From the NCBI GenBank assembly GCA_007135385.1, contig SLIY01000005.1, positions 1-6,723 on the forward strand: 6,723 bases of DNA. Direction: 5' to 3'. The translations under genes and the position numbers were made by a program. The notes under the pieces are model-generated. The model did no database searches. It worked only from the letters and a program-made list of their open reading frames with translations, and was not told where the DNA came from. Positions 1 to 5,660 of the stretch are shown here, one piece after another. Numbering within the stretch: position 1 is the first letter of the stretch; each line of letters begins with the position of its first letter. Source of the stretch: Leptolyngbyaceae cyanobacterium CSSed165cm_216 (GTDB lineage: Bacteria > Cyanobacteriota > Cyanobacteriia > Phormidesmidales > Phormidesmidaceae).

Positions 1-81
1 CTTAACCTTCTTCCTAGTTGGAGGACAGCTAATTCTTACCTTCTTTATGCTGCCGTTGGCAGCCCTCCAAGTGGCTGGTAG

Positions 82-213
82 ATTGCTGATTGCCAATACG
101 GCGTGGCAGAGGATATCAACCCAGTCGCCATCATCACAGAAAATAACGACATTACTCGCATCATTTCGGCCCGCAAAGCTACCCGCAAGCAGCAGGAACA
201 GGATGCAAGCTGA
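82..213 (+). pseudogene. C-terminal remnant of a BrnT-family toxin gene
   Basis: Reading in frame from just after a TAG at 79-81 gives 43 codons ending in TGA at 211-213. The last part contains T-E-N-N-D-I-T followed by RIISARKATRKQQEQ. That matches the conserved C-terminal signature of BrnT toxins (PF04365), usually T-E-R-G-x-x-I-R-I-I-S-A-R-K-A-T-x-x-E. BrnT is a RelE-like ribonuclease of about 90 residues, normally followed at once by its antitoxin gene brnA. Here the N-terminal half with the early catalytic residues is missing or lies behind the TAG, I see no start with a good ribosome binding site, and no antitoxin follows: the next gene ends on the opposite strand 25 bases later. It is best read as a decayed orphan fragment. 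The homology rests on one short motif recognised by eye. Confidence 0.5.
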
Positions 214-237
214 GGCATTGAAAAAGTGGACCGGTCC

Positions 238-1326
238 TTAACCTCGCTGGCTGGCGGGTAAAATCAGAGCATCAGTGAGGGGGGCCGATCGCCGGGGCAT
301 GGGTTGGTAGGCGGCGGCATCGAGCTGTTTAACGCGGTCAAAGAAGGCTTCATAGAACCGTTCCAGACAGTGGCAGAACCAGGCCTGGTAGTCGGGCCAG
401 CGATCGCGATCGCCCACCTCAACCCCTTCTAGCACAGTGGCCACCACACAGGTATGCTCCCCGGCGTCATCCCAGATCAGGGGCAGGTCTGTTTCATCGG
501 CGATCAGCTCTTTTTCGTGGGCCAGCAGGTAAAAGTGGGGGTGGGCATCAATACCCGACAGCAGCAGCTCGGTGTAGAGGCTGTGGTGGTCGCGATCGAG
601 AATGGCATTGAGGCGAAACCCAGCTCGGGCAATGGCAAACCCTAGGGTAGCTTCAGGGATGGGGGAACCGGGCTTCACCAGACTGCCCTGGCGATCCAGG
701 CGATCGCAGAGGCCACTCCAAAAGTCCAGATTTTCCTGCTGTAACTCGGTCAGGGGCTCGGGCTCAGGCTCCGTCTCTGGGTCTGGTTCCGAGCCAGGGT
801 CAGCGGACTTTGGGACGATGCCCTCAGCCGAATCGGTGAGCCCGTCCTCTTCCACAGGGGTAAAGTTAACCGCCATGGCATTTTTACCAATCTGCCACAG
901 CTCCAATTCAACGGCGGTAAAGGTAACCGTCTCCGCACCCAATTGATTCAGCCAACCCAAGGCCAACCGTTGATCAGTACAGAAATCGGCTGCAATCCAA
1001 ATCACCGAGGTGGCAGACTCGGCCGCGGCCCAGGCGATCAACTCGCCTAGGTGAGTGGCGTCAGTGGTCCCCAGCTGCACAGTGATTAGCACCGGAATAT
1101 CGCCAGCGTCCACCAGTGTCAGATAGTTGAGGTCCTCGTCAATAGCATCGACTAAAGCGGCGGGATCGGCGATCGCCAACTCTAAACCTAGGGCCTCGTT
1201 CAGTAGTTCCAAATTTTCGGGCTCGATCAGCCAATGCTGAAAGTCGGCTGGACTCTGCCAGTAGTCCACCGGATCAATTTTTTCGAGCCGTCCTAGCTTG
1301 GGTTTAGCAGATCGCTTGGGCCGCAT
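238..1326 (-). CDS. DUF4268 domain protein with degenerate nuclease-like N-terminal domain
   Basis: This 362-residue protein has two parts. Residues about 19-158 resemble the PD-(D/E)XK nuclease-like domain that often precedes DUF4268: DYWQSP, then LLNEALGLEL (41-50), VQLGTTDATHLGEL (83-96), SVIWIAADF and VELELWQIG (139-147). Residues about 197-336 match DUF4268 (PF14088), with ENLDFW, GFRLNAIL, LYTELLLSG, LPLIWDD and WPDYQAWF. An acidic, proline-rich linker with PEPEPEP-like runs (about 159-194) joins them. Active relatives carry an acidic residue on the first core strand (D-I-L-A type) and an I-E-N-Q-L motif on the next. Here these read N67-Y-L-T and I81-T-V-Q-L, so the usual acidic residues appear lost. 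No signal peptide or membrane segment is seen, so it is probably cytoplasmic. The ATG lacks a clear Shine-Dalgarno sequence, which is common in cyanobacteria. The family has no established function, and a nucleic-acid-binding role is inference. Confidence 0.85.
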   Translation of the reverse strand: MRPKRSAKPKLGRLEKIDPVDYWQSPADFQHWLIEPENLELLNEALGLELAIADPAALVDAIDEDLNYLTLVDAGDIPVLITVQLGTTDATHLGELIAWAAAESATSVIWIAADFCTDQRLALGWLNQLGAETVTFTAVELELWQIGKNAMAVNFTPVEEDGLTDSAEGIVPKSADPGSEPDPETEPEPEPLTELQQENLDFWSGLCDRLDRQGSLVKPGSPIPEATLGFAIARAGFRLNAILDRDHHSLYTELLLSGIDAHPHFYLLAHEKELIADETDLPLIWDDAGEHTCVVATVLEGVEVGDRDRWPDYQAWFCHCLERFYEAFFDRVKQLDAAAYQPMPRRSAPLTDALILPASQRG

Positions 1327-1430
1327 GGGTGTGTTAGCTCTAGCAAAAGGTTAGTACGTGATCCTATTATGGCGCGGCGGCGACCCACAACCGCAGCCAA
1401 ATTAGCGTTACCTCACACCGTCGTTTCCTT

Positions 1431-1475
1431 AGCCCCCTCTGGTTTGGCCCCCTTTGTTTTGGCCCCCTTTGTTTT
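1431..1475. repeat. Three tandem copies of a 15-bp repeat upstream of ilvC
   Basis: The unit GGCCCCCTTTGTTTT occurs twice exactly (1446-1460, 1461-1475). It is preceded by a 12/15 match, AGCCCCCTCTGGTTT (1431-1445). The array runs directly into the probable -10 element of ilvC, and its TTGTTT portion may supply the -35 element. Confidence 0.85.
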
Positions 1476-1483
1476 GGTAGAAT
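1454..1483 (+). promoter_or_regulatory. Probable ilvC promoter (extended -10)
   Basis: TAGAAT (1478-1483) matches the TATAAT consensus at 5 of 6 positions. It is preceded by TGG, which makes an extended -10 (TGn). A weak -35, TTGTTT (1454-1459), lies 18 bp upstream inside the tandem repeat. Transcription would begin near 1490 and leave a leader of about 45 bases. This is a pattern match only. Confidence 0.45.
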
Positions 1484-1535
1484 CAAGAGCTTGCACCGCA
1501 AACCCCAGCCAGTGGATTAAGTAAGGAGAACGCCC

Positions 1536-2531
1536 ATGGCCCGCATGTATTACGACAGTGACGCTAACTTAGATTTACTCAACGGTAAAACCGTGGCCAT
1601 TATCGGCTATGGCTCCCAGGGCCATGCCCACGCCCTCAACCTCAAAGATAGCGGCGTCAACGTCATTGTCGGTCTATACGAAGGCAGTCGCTCTGCCGCC
1701 AAGGCCGATGCGGAAGGGCTGACCGTAAAGCCCGTGGCCGATGCGGTGAAGCTGGCCGACTGGGTGATGATTTTGCTGCCCGACGAAGTCCAAAAGGCGG
1801 TCTACAAAGAAGCCATTGCTCCCAACCTGGAAGCGGGCAACGTGCTGCTGTTTGCCCACGGTTTTAACATCAACTTTGGCCAGATTGTGCCCCCCGAAGA
1901 TGTGGATGTAGTGATGGTGGCCCCCAAAGGCCCCGGTCACCTGGTGCGACGTACCTATCAAGAAGGGCAGGGGGTACCCTGTCTATTTGCGGTTTATCAA
2001 AATGCCACCGGTCAGGCCCGCGATCGCGCCATGGCCTATGCCAAGGGCATTGGTGGCACCCGAGCTGGTATCCTCGAAACCACCTTCCGGGAAGAGACCG
2101 AAACCGACCTGTTTGGGGAGCAGGTGGTGCTCTGTGGCGGTCTCAGCGAGCTGATCAAGTCTGGCTTCCAAACCCTGGTGGACGCCGGTTATCAGCCAGA
2201 ACTGGCCTACTTTGAGTGCCTGCACGAAGTGAAGTTGATTGTCGACCTGGTGGTGGAAGGCGGCCTCGCCACCATGCGCGATAGCATCTCCAACACCGCT
2301 GAATACGGCGACTACACCCGTGGCCCCCGAATCATCACTGATGAAACCCGGGCCGAGATGAAGAAAATCTTGACCGAGATTCAGACCGGTCAGTTTGCCC
2401 GCGAGTTTGTGCTAGAAAACCAGTCCGGTAACGCCGGGTTTACCGCCATGCGCCGCCGGGAAGCCGAGCACCCGATCGAAGCGGTGGGTAAGGACCTGCG
2501 GGCCATGTTTAGCTGGCTGAAGAAGGTCTAG
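1536..2531 (+). CDS. ilvC: Ketol-acid reductoisomerase (NADP+), class I
   Basis: IlvC performs the second common step of branched-chain amino acid synthesis in the cytoplasm. It isomerises and reduces 2-acetolactate or 2-aceto-2-hydroxybutyrate, using NADPH and Mg2+. The 331-residue length is normal for the short class I enzyme. The Rossmann motif is GYGSQG (24-29), and the cofactor loop is GLYEGSRS (46-53). Catalytic and metal residues of the family are present: H108 in FAHGFN, K131 in APKGPGH, D191 and E195 in ETDLFGEQ, E227 and E231 in YFECLHE, and S252 in SISNTAEYG. The C-terminus GKDLRAMFSWLKK is typical of cyanobacterial forms. AAGGAG (1523-1528) lies 7 bases before the ATG, which fixes the start. 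The gene stands alone: ilvB, ilvN and ilvD are not adjacent here. It converges on the DUF427 gene across a perfect palindrome. Confidence 0.98.
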   Translation: MARMYYDSDANLDLLNGKTVAIIGYGSQGHAHALNLKDSGVNVIVGLYEGSRSAAKADAEGLTVKPVADAVKLADWVMILLPDEVQKAVYKEAIAPNLEAGNVLLFAHGFNINFGQIVPPEDVDVVMVAPKGPGHLVRRTYQEGQGVPCLFAVYQNATGQARDRAMAYAKGIGGTRAGILETTFREETETDLFGEQVVLCGGLSELIKSGFQTLVDAGYQPELAYFECLHEVKLIVDLVVEGGLATMRDSISNTAEYGDYTRGPRIITDETRAEMKKILTEIQTGQFAREFVLENQSGNAGFTAMRRREAEHPIEAVGKDLRAMFSWLKKV

Positions 2532-2566
2532 TTGTATCAGGGCCGGATATCCGGCCCTGATACAAC
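2531..2566. terminator. Perfect 36-bp palindrome, probable bidirectional terminator
   Basis: GTTGTATCAGGGCCGGAT is followed directly by its exact reverse complement, giving 18-bp arms with no spacer. It begins at the last base of the ilvC stop codon and ends one base before the DUF427 stop codon, so it fills the whole gap between the convergent genes. The stem core is very GC-rich. Neither strand has a run of T after the stem, so it is not a canonical intrinsic terminator. Transcription termination or protection of the mRNA 3' end in both directions is the likeliest role, by position. Confidence 0.6.
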
Positions 2567-2854
2567 CTACGCTTCCAGCGTTACCTTATTGCGGTAAAAG
2601 GCCACATAGCCCTTGATGTTACTGGCTGCTGACTTAGGCTCCGCATAGTACCAGGCGGCACCGGGGTTAACCTTCCCATCAACGACGATGTCATAGTAGT
2701 TGGCGGTGCCTTTCCAGCCGCAGACAGTGGTTTTATCGATGGGCCGGAAATAGTCCTGATTAAGGGACTCGGGGGGGAAGTACTGGTTCCCTTCCACCAC
2801 TTCGCATTGGTCGCTTTCGGCCAGTACAACGCCGTTCAAGGTGACTTTAGCCAT
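2567..2854 (-). CDS. DUF427 family protein
   Basis: This is a complete 95-residue protein of the DUF427 family (PF04248), small cytoplasmic proteins with a beta-rich fold and no firmly established function. Family motifs seen are VCGWKGTANYYDIVVDGK (about 44-61; many relatives have C-P-W-K-G-x-A-x-Y), AAWYYAEPK (67-75) and GYVAFYRN (82-89). I chose the ATG at 2854 because it begins the conserved domain (MAKVTLNG) and AAGGA (2865-2869) lies 10 bases upstream. A longer frame opening with TTG at 2953 adds 33 residues that read through part of a repeat element and look non-coding. The gene converges on ilvC. No signal peptide or membrane segment is seen. Its substrate or partner cannot be read from the sequence. 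Confidence 0.92.
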   Translation of the reverse strand: MAKVTLNGVVLAESDQCEVVEGNQYFPPESLNQDYFRPIDKTTVCGWKGTANYYDIVVDGKVNPGAAWYYAEPKSAASNIKGYVAFYRNKVTLEA

Positions 2855-2909
2855 GGTTGTTATGTCCTTGATATGATTGCAACGCCCACTCCTTAGGTTA
2901 CCGGGCTCA

Positions 2910-3038
2910 GAGGTTGTTTGAAAAAGGTGATCCCAGGTATAGTTTGCTGCCAAGCGGCCATAAACTCGCTGAAGTTTCAGGATATTGGCCTACCCCTAGG
3001 TACAACCTGAGACCCTATTTGGCTTTTCAAACAAGCTC
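2910..3038. mobile_element. MITE-like element, possibly IS5-family (IS1031-group) derived
   Basis: The left end GAGGTTGTTTGAAAA (2910-2924) and the reverse complement of the right end, GAGCTTGTTTGAAAA (3024-3038), match at 14 of 15 positions. The element is flanked by the direct repeat TCA (2907-2909 and 3039-3041). A 3-bp TNA duplication with ends starting GAG is known for the IS1031 group of IS5-family elements. At 129 bp there is no room for a transposase, so it would be non-autonomous. A second inverted match to the left end, ACAACCTGAG, lies just inside the right end (3002-3011). The element occupies most of the divergent spacer between the DUF427 and glycosyltransferase genes. Confidence 0.6.
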
Positions 3039-3082
3039 TCAGGGTAAATTTTGATGCCCCCTCCAGGAGGATTCGACTGGCC

Positions 3083-3925
3083 ATGACCATTGACATCGCG
3101 TTTTCCCTGAATCAAGGGGTGATGGTAGGGATGCTAGCGGCCTTGAATTCGGTGGTCAGCAATACCGCTACCCCCACAGCGCTACGGTTTAACATTGCGG
3201 TGCCGCCCGAGGAGCAGGGAGAATTTGAGACCGTATTGAGGCAATATTTTCCGGATGCACCGTTTCAGTGGCGGTTGGCGGGGTTCACGCCGCCCCAGTA
3301 TTTGGCAGATTACCTGAACAATCGGTTTAAGCCCCAAAGCCGCGATCGCCAGAACTCCCGCTACATGCAATATGCTCGCTTATTTCTAGGCCGCCTATTT
3401 CCCGATCTCACCAAAGTCATTTACCTAGACGCCGATGTGATTGTGCTGGGGGATGTGGCCCAGTTGTTTGAGAGCACCCAGCTGACCCCTGACCTCTACT
3501 TTGCGGCAGTGCCCCATTTTTTCCCGGCCTTTCTCTACTTCGGCAAACCGTTTAAAGCCTGGTCAGAACTTAGAACCTTTGAGAAAACCTTCAACAGTGG
3601 CCTGATTGTCACCGACGTCAGCCACTGGAGCGAGGCCACCTACGCCACCATGCGCCACTACATGGACTGGGACGCCAGCTATAACTATCAAATGCTCAAC
3701 CTAGGGGATGAAACCCTGCTGAACTTGATGTTTAAGCACTATCTGCATCTGGATGCCCGCTGGAACCGCTGCGGTTATGGCAATGTGCGCCCTCTGGCCT
3801 GGCTTTTAAAGAAAGATCTCAAAGATGTGGCCGTGATCCACTGGAGCGGTGGTCACCACAAGCCCTGGCGTACCCCTAATATTGTTTATGGCGATATCTG
3901 GCGACAGTACGCGGTGATCAGCTAG
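3083..3925 (+). CDS. Glycosyltransferase family 8 protein
   Basis: This 280-residue protein is a retaining sugar-nucleotide glycosyltransferase of family GT8 (PF01501). It transfers a sugar from a UDP- or similar donor to an unidentified acceptor. Visible motifs in order: the N-terminal strand IDIAFSLN (3-10), RYMQYARLFLGRLFPDLTKVIYLDADV (about 93-119) with the metal-binding D116-A-D118, FNSGLIVTD (170-178), GDETLLNLMF (208-217) and the C-terminal VIHWSGGHHKPW (251-262), matching the family's H-x-x-G-x-x-K-P-W donor-phosphate motif. All key residues are present, so it should be active. There is no transmembrane segment or signal peptide, and no long C-terminal extension. AGGAGG (3065-3070) lies 12 bases before the ATG, slightly long, but the start matches the family N-terminus. 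No other glycan gene is adjacent, so the product (polysaccharide, lipid or glycogenin-like) cannot be assigned. Confidence 0.9.
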   Translation: MTIDIAFSLNQGVMVGMLAALNSVVSNTATPTALRFNIAVPPEEQGEFETVLRQYFPDAPFQWRLAGFTPPQYLADYLNNRFKPQSRDRQNSRYMQYARLFLGRLFPDLTKVIYLDADVIVLGDVAQLFESTQLTPDLYFAAVPHFFPAFLYFGKPFKAWSELRTFEKTFNSGLIVTDVSHWSEATYATMRHYMDWDASYNYQMLNLGDETLLNLMFKHYLHLDARWNRCGYGNVRPLAWLLKKDLKDVAVIHWSGGHHKPWRTPNIVYGDIWRQYAVIS

Positions 3926-3966
3926 AAGCCGCTCCACCTCTACCACCCATCCACCCATCCCCCACT

Positions 3967-4029
3967 CGTGGGTTACGGCGGCAGGTAAGAGACCTGGCGA
4001 TCGCCTTAACCCCAACCGCCTAACCCACG
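3967..4029. repeat. Intergenic long hairpin, REP-like palindrome
   Basis: The arms CGTGGGTTACGGCGG (3967-3981) and CCGCCTAACCCACG (4016-4029) pair fully, apart from one bulged C at 3976. Inside them lie a small hairpin, CAGGT-aagag-ACCTG (3982-3996), and the palindrome GGCGATCGCC. The arms resemble the GTGCGTTACG/CGTAACGCAC-type palindromes scattered through many cyanobacterial genomes. Lying between convergent genes, it may also act in termination. Confidence 0.6.
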
Positions 4030-4034
4030 CTACG

Positions 4035-4062
4035 AATCCAAAATCCAAAATCCAAAATCCAA
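4035..4062. repeat. Heptamer tandem repeat (AATCCAA)x4, STRR-like
   Basis: Four exact head-to-tail copies of AATCCAA are present (TTGGATT on the minus strand). Short tandemly repeated heptamers of this kind (STRR) are well known in filamentous cyanobacteria and lie mostly between genes. The copy number is likely to vary between strains. Confidence 0.85.
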
Positions 4063-4095
4063 AACTTCCCCACCCTCCCCATCTCCTCACCTCCC

Positions 4096-5535
4096 TCACC
4101 CCCCCCGATCAACCGCATACCGATCGATCGCCTCAAACAGGCGAGTGATCTGGTCCACCGTGGTATAGGGATTCAGCAGCACCGCCTTTAGCCACCGCTG
4201 CTGACGGAAGATGGGCAGGGATAGAAACGTCTGCTGCTGACTGAGCAACACCTGCTGCAACTGGGCGTTCCAGGCATCCCACTGGCTGAGAGGCAGGCTG
4301 GGGGGACAGCCCCGAAAGCAGACCAGGTTCATCTCGGGCGGGCTGGCCAATTCCAGGTAGGATCGCTGGCGTACCTGGTCCACAAAGTGAGCGGTGAGGG
4401 CATAGCCGGCATCAATCAGAGCGGCACAGCCGGTTTTACCCAGATGCTGTAAGGTCAGCCACAGCTTGAGGACATCGGTGTGGCGGGTGCCCTGGATGGA
4501 AATTTCCCCCAGGTTAGTCCAGTCGGCTTCGGTGTTCATGTAAGGGGCCGATACCCGAAAGTGACGGTCTAGTAAACCCATGTCGCGAAACAGCACTGAG
4601 GCGCAGGTTTTGGTGACATACAGCCACTTTTGGGGGTTAAAGGTGATGGAATCGGCCTGCTCGATGCCCGCGAGCCGATGGCGGTAGGTCGGCGAAAAGG
4701 CGATCGCCCCCCCATAGGCCGCATCCACATGGAACCAGAGATTATAGGTTTTAGCCACAGCTGCGATCGCTGGTAGGGGGTCAATGTTACCGGTCACCGT
4801 TGTCCCCGCCGTGGCCACCACCGCAAAGGGTTGCTGCCCCAGAGCCAGGGCCTTGTTAATCAGCTCCTGCAGCGCCCCCACATCCAGTTGGGCATGAGTG
4901 GTGGTAGGCACCAACACCACCCCATCTAACCCCAGGCCCAGCACCATGGCTGCCTTTTGAATGGACGTGTGGGCCATCTCTGAGGCAAAAATCACCGGCT
5001 TTGTCGCGCTCGGAGTCAGCCCCTCCTGCAAGCAACCCAGCCGCTGATTGCGGGCCACAGTCAGGGCCTGCAAATTGGCCAGGGTACCGCCGCTGGTGAG
5101 TAGTCCCCCGGCCTGAGCTCCCAGACCAAATAGCTGGGCAATTTCGGCCATCAGCAACGGCTCTAGCCGCGACAGAGCTGGCGACATTTCCACACTCAGC
5201 ATGTTGTTGTTGAGGGCGGCGGCCACCCAGTCCCCCACCAGGGAAGCGGTGGTAGGCAGCGGATCCATATGGCCGATATAGCCTGGATGGGCTGGATTCA
5301 TCGACTGGGCCATAATTGCCTGGAGGTGATCTAGCAGAGCCGCCATGCCCGTCGGTTGCTCTGGAATCGGCTGAAACACCGCCTGTTGTGGGGTGGGCAA
5401 CGGCTCGTGAACCCCAGTTTTCGCCAAATACTCGACAATCTGCCCCACGACGGCCTGCAAGACCGCCTCAATCGCCTCTCGATTGTGGCCCTGGGGATGA
5501 CTAAATGCTGTGGCAGGCAGAACAGGTAAGGCCAA
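4096..5535 (-). CDS. PLP-dependent group II amino acid decarboxylase
   Basis: This 479-residue protein belongs to the pyridoxal-dependent decarboxylase family (PF00282), cytoplasmic enzymes that convert an amino acid to an amine plus CO2. Key features are visible: NPAHPGYIGHM (80-90), the phosphate-binding TSGGTLAN (147-154), the cofactor-stacking H189 in MAHTSIQKA, TAGTTVTGNIDP (242-253), D271 in HVDAAYGGA, and the Schiff-base lysine K303 in FNPQKWLYV. Most family members have D-P-H-K-W; here the histidine is Q302. GTRHTDVLKLW (349-359) is also typical. The length is normal. The start is TTG: GAGAGG lies 6 bases upstream, an in-frame TAA lies eight codons upstream, and the nearest in-frame ATG (M64) would remove conserved N-terminal sequence. 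The substrate (aromatic, aspartate, glutamate or diaminobutyrate) cannot be read from these motifs. It is divergent from a DMT transporter, which suggests but does not prove a shared role. Confidence 0.93.
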   Translation of the reverse strand: MALPVLPATAFSHPQGHNREAIEAVLQAVVGQIVEYLAKTGVHEPLPTPQQAVFQPIPEQPTGMAALLDHLQAIMAQSMNPAHPGYIGHMDPLPTTASLVGDWVAAALNNNMLSVEMSPALSRLEPLLMAEIAQLFGLGAQAGGLLTSGGTLANLQALTVARNQRLGCLQEGLTPSATKPVIFASEMAHTSIQKAAMVLGLGLDGVVLVPTTTHAQLDVGALQELINKALALGQQPFAVVATAGTTVTGNIDPLPAIAAVAKTYNLWFHVDAAYGGAIAFSPTYRHRLAGIEQADSITFNPQKWLYVTKTCASVLFRDMGLLDRHFRVSAPYMNTEADWTNLGEISIQGTRHTDVLKLWLTLQHLGKTGCAALIDAGYALTAHFVDQVRQRSYLELASPPEMNLVCFRGCPPSLPLSQWDAWNAQLQQVLLSQQQTFLSLPIFRQQRWLKAVLLNPYTTVDQITRLFEAIDRYAVDRGG

Positions 5536-5541
5536 AGTACA

Positions 5542-5547
5542 CCTCTC
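5542..5547 (-). promoter_or_regulatory. Ribosome binding site supporting the TTG start of the decarboxylase
   Basis: GAGAGG on the minus strand lies 6 bases before the TTG at 5533-5535. This is better spacing than for any other candidate start and decides the unusual start codon. An ATG at 5550-5552 is out of frame. Confidence 0.6.
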
Positions 5548-5588
5548 AACATCGTTTTAGCTCAATTATCCTGCCATTAATGATCGAT

Positions 5589-5604
5589 TGAGTTGCCTGA
5601 CTCA
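5589..5604. promoter_or_regulatory. Possible operator, TGAGT-N6-ACTCA
   Basis: A 16-bp interrupted inverted repeat lies in the divergent spacer between the decarboxylase and the transporter. It has the size of a dimeric repressor or activator site. A 5-bp arm can occur by chance, and no regulator is identified. Confidence 0.2.
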
Positions 5605-5660
5605 CCTTGGGGAATAGCACTATACAGTGGCCCTATCCCTTTTGTTAGGCAAAACTCAGT

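Noticed and set aside
47..241. A 64-codon plus-strand frame at the left edge
   Set aside because: It resembles no family, and the alternative frame of the same DNA carries the BrnT signature.
602..946. A 114-codon plus-strand frame with a GSGSGS-like run
   Set aside because: The run is the antisense reading of the Pro-Glu linker of the DUF4268 protein; there is no domain of its own.
2855..2953. A 33-residue N-terminal extension of the DUF427 protein from a TTG codon
   Set aside because: It reads through one end of the MITE-like element, lacks family similarity, and a supported ATG stands at the domain start.
3806..4099. A 97-codon minus-strand frame across the GT8 end and the spacer
   Set aside because: Its Phe/Gly/Trp/Leu-rich part is just the translated heptamer repeat; the remainder is antisense to GT8.
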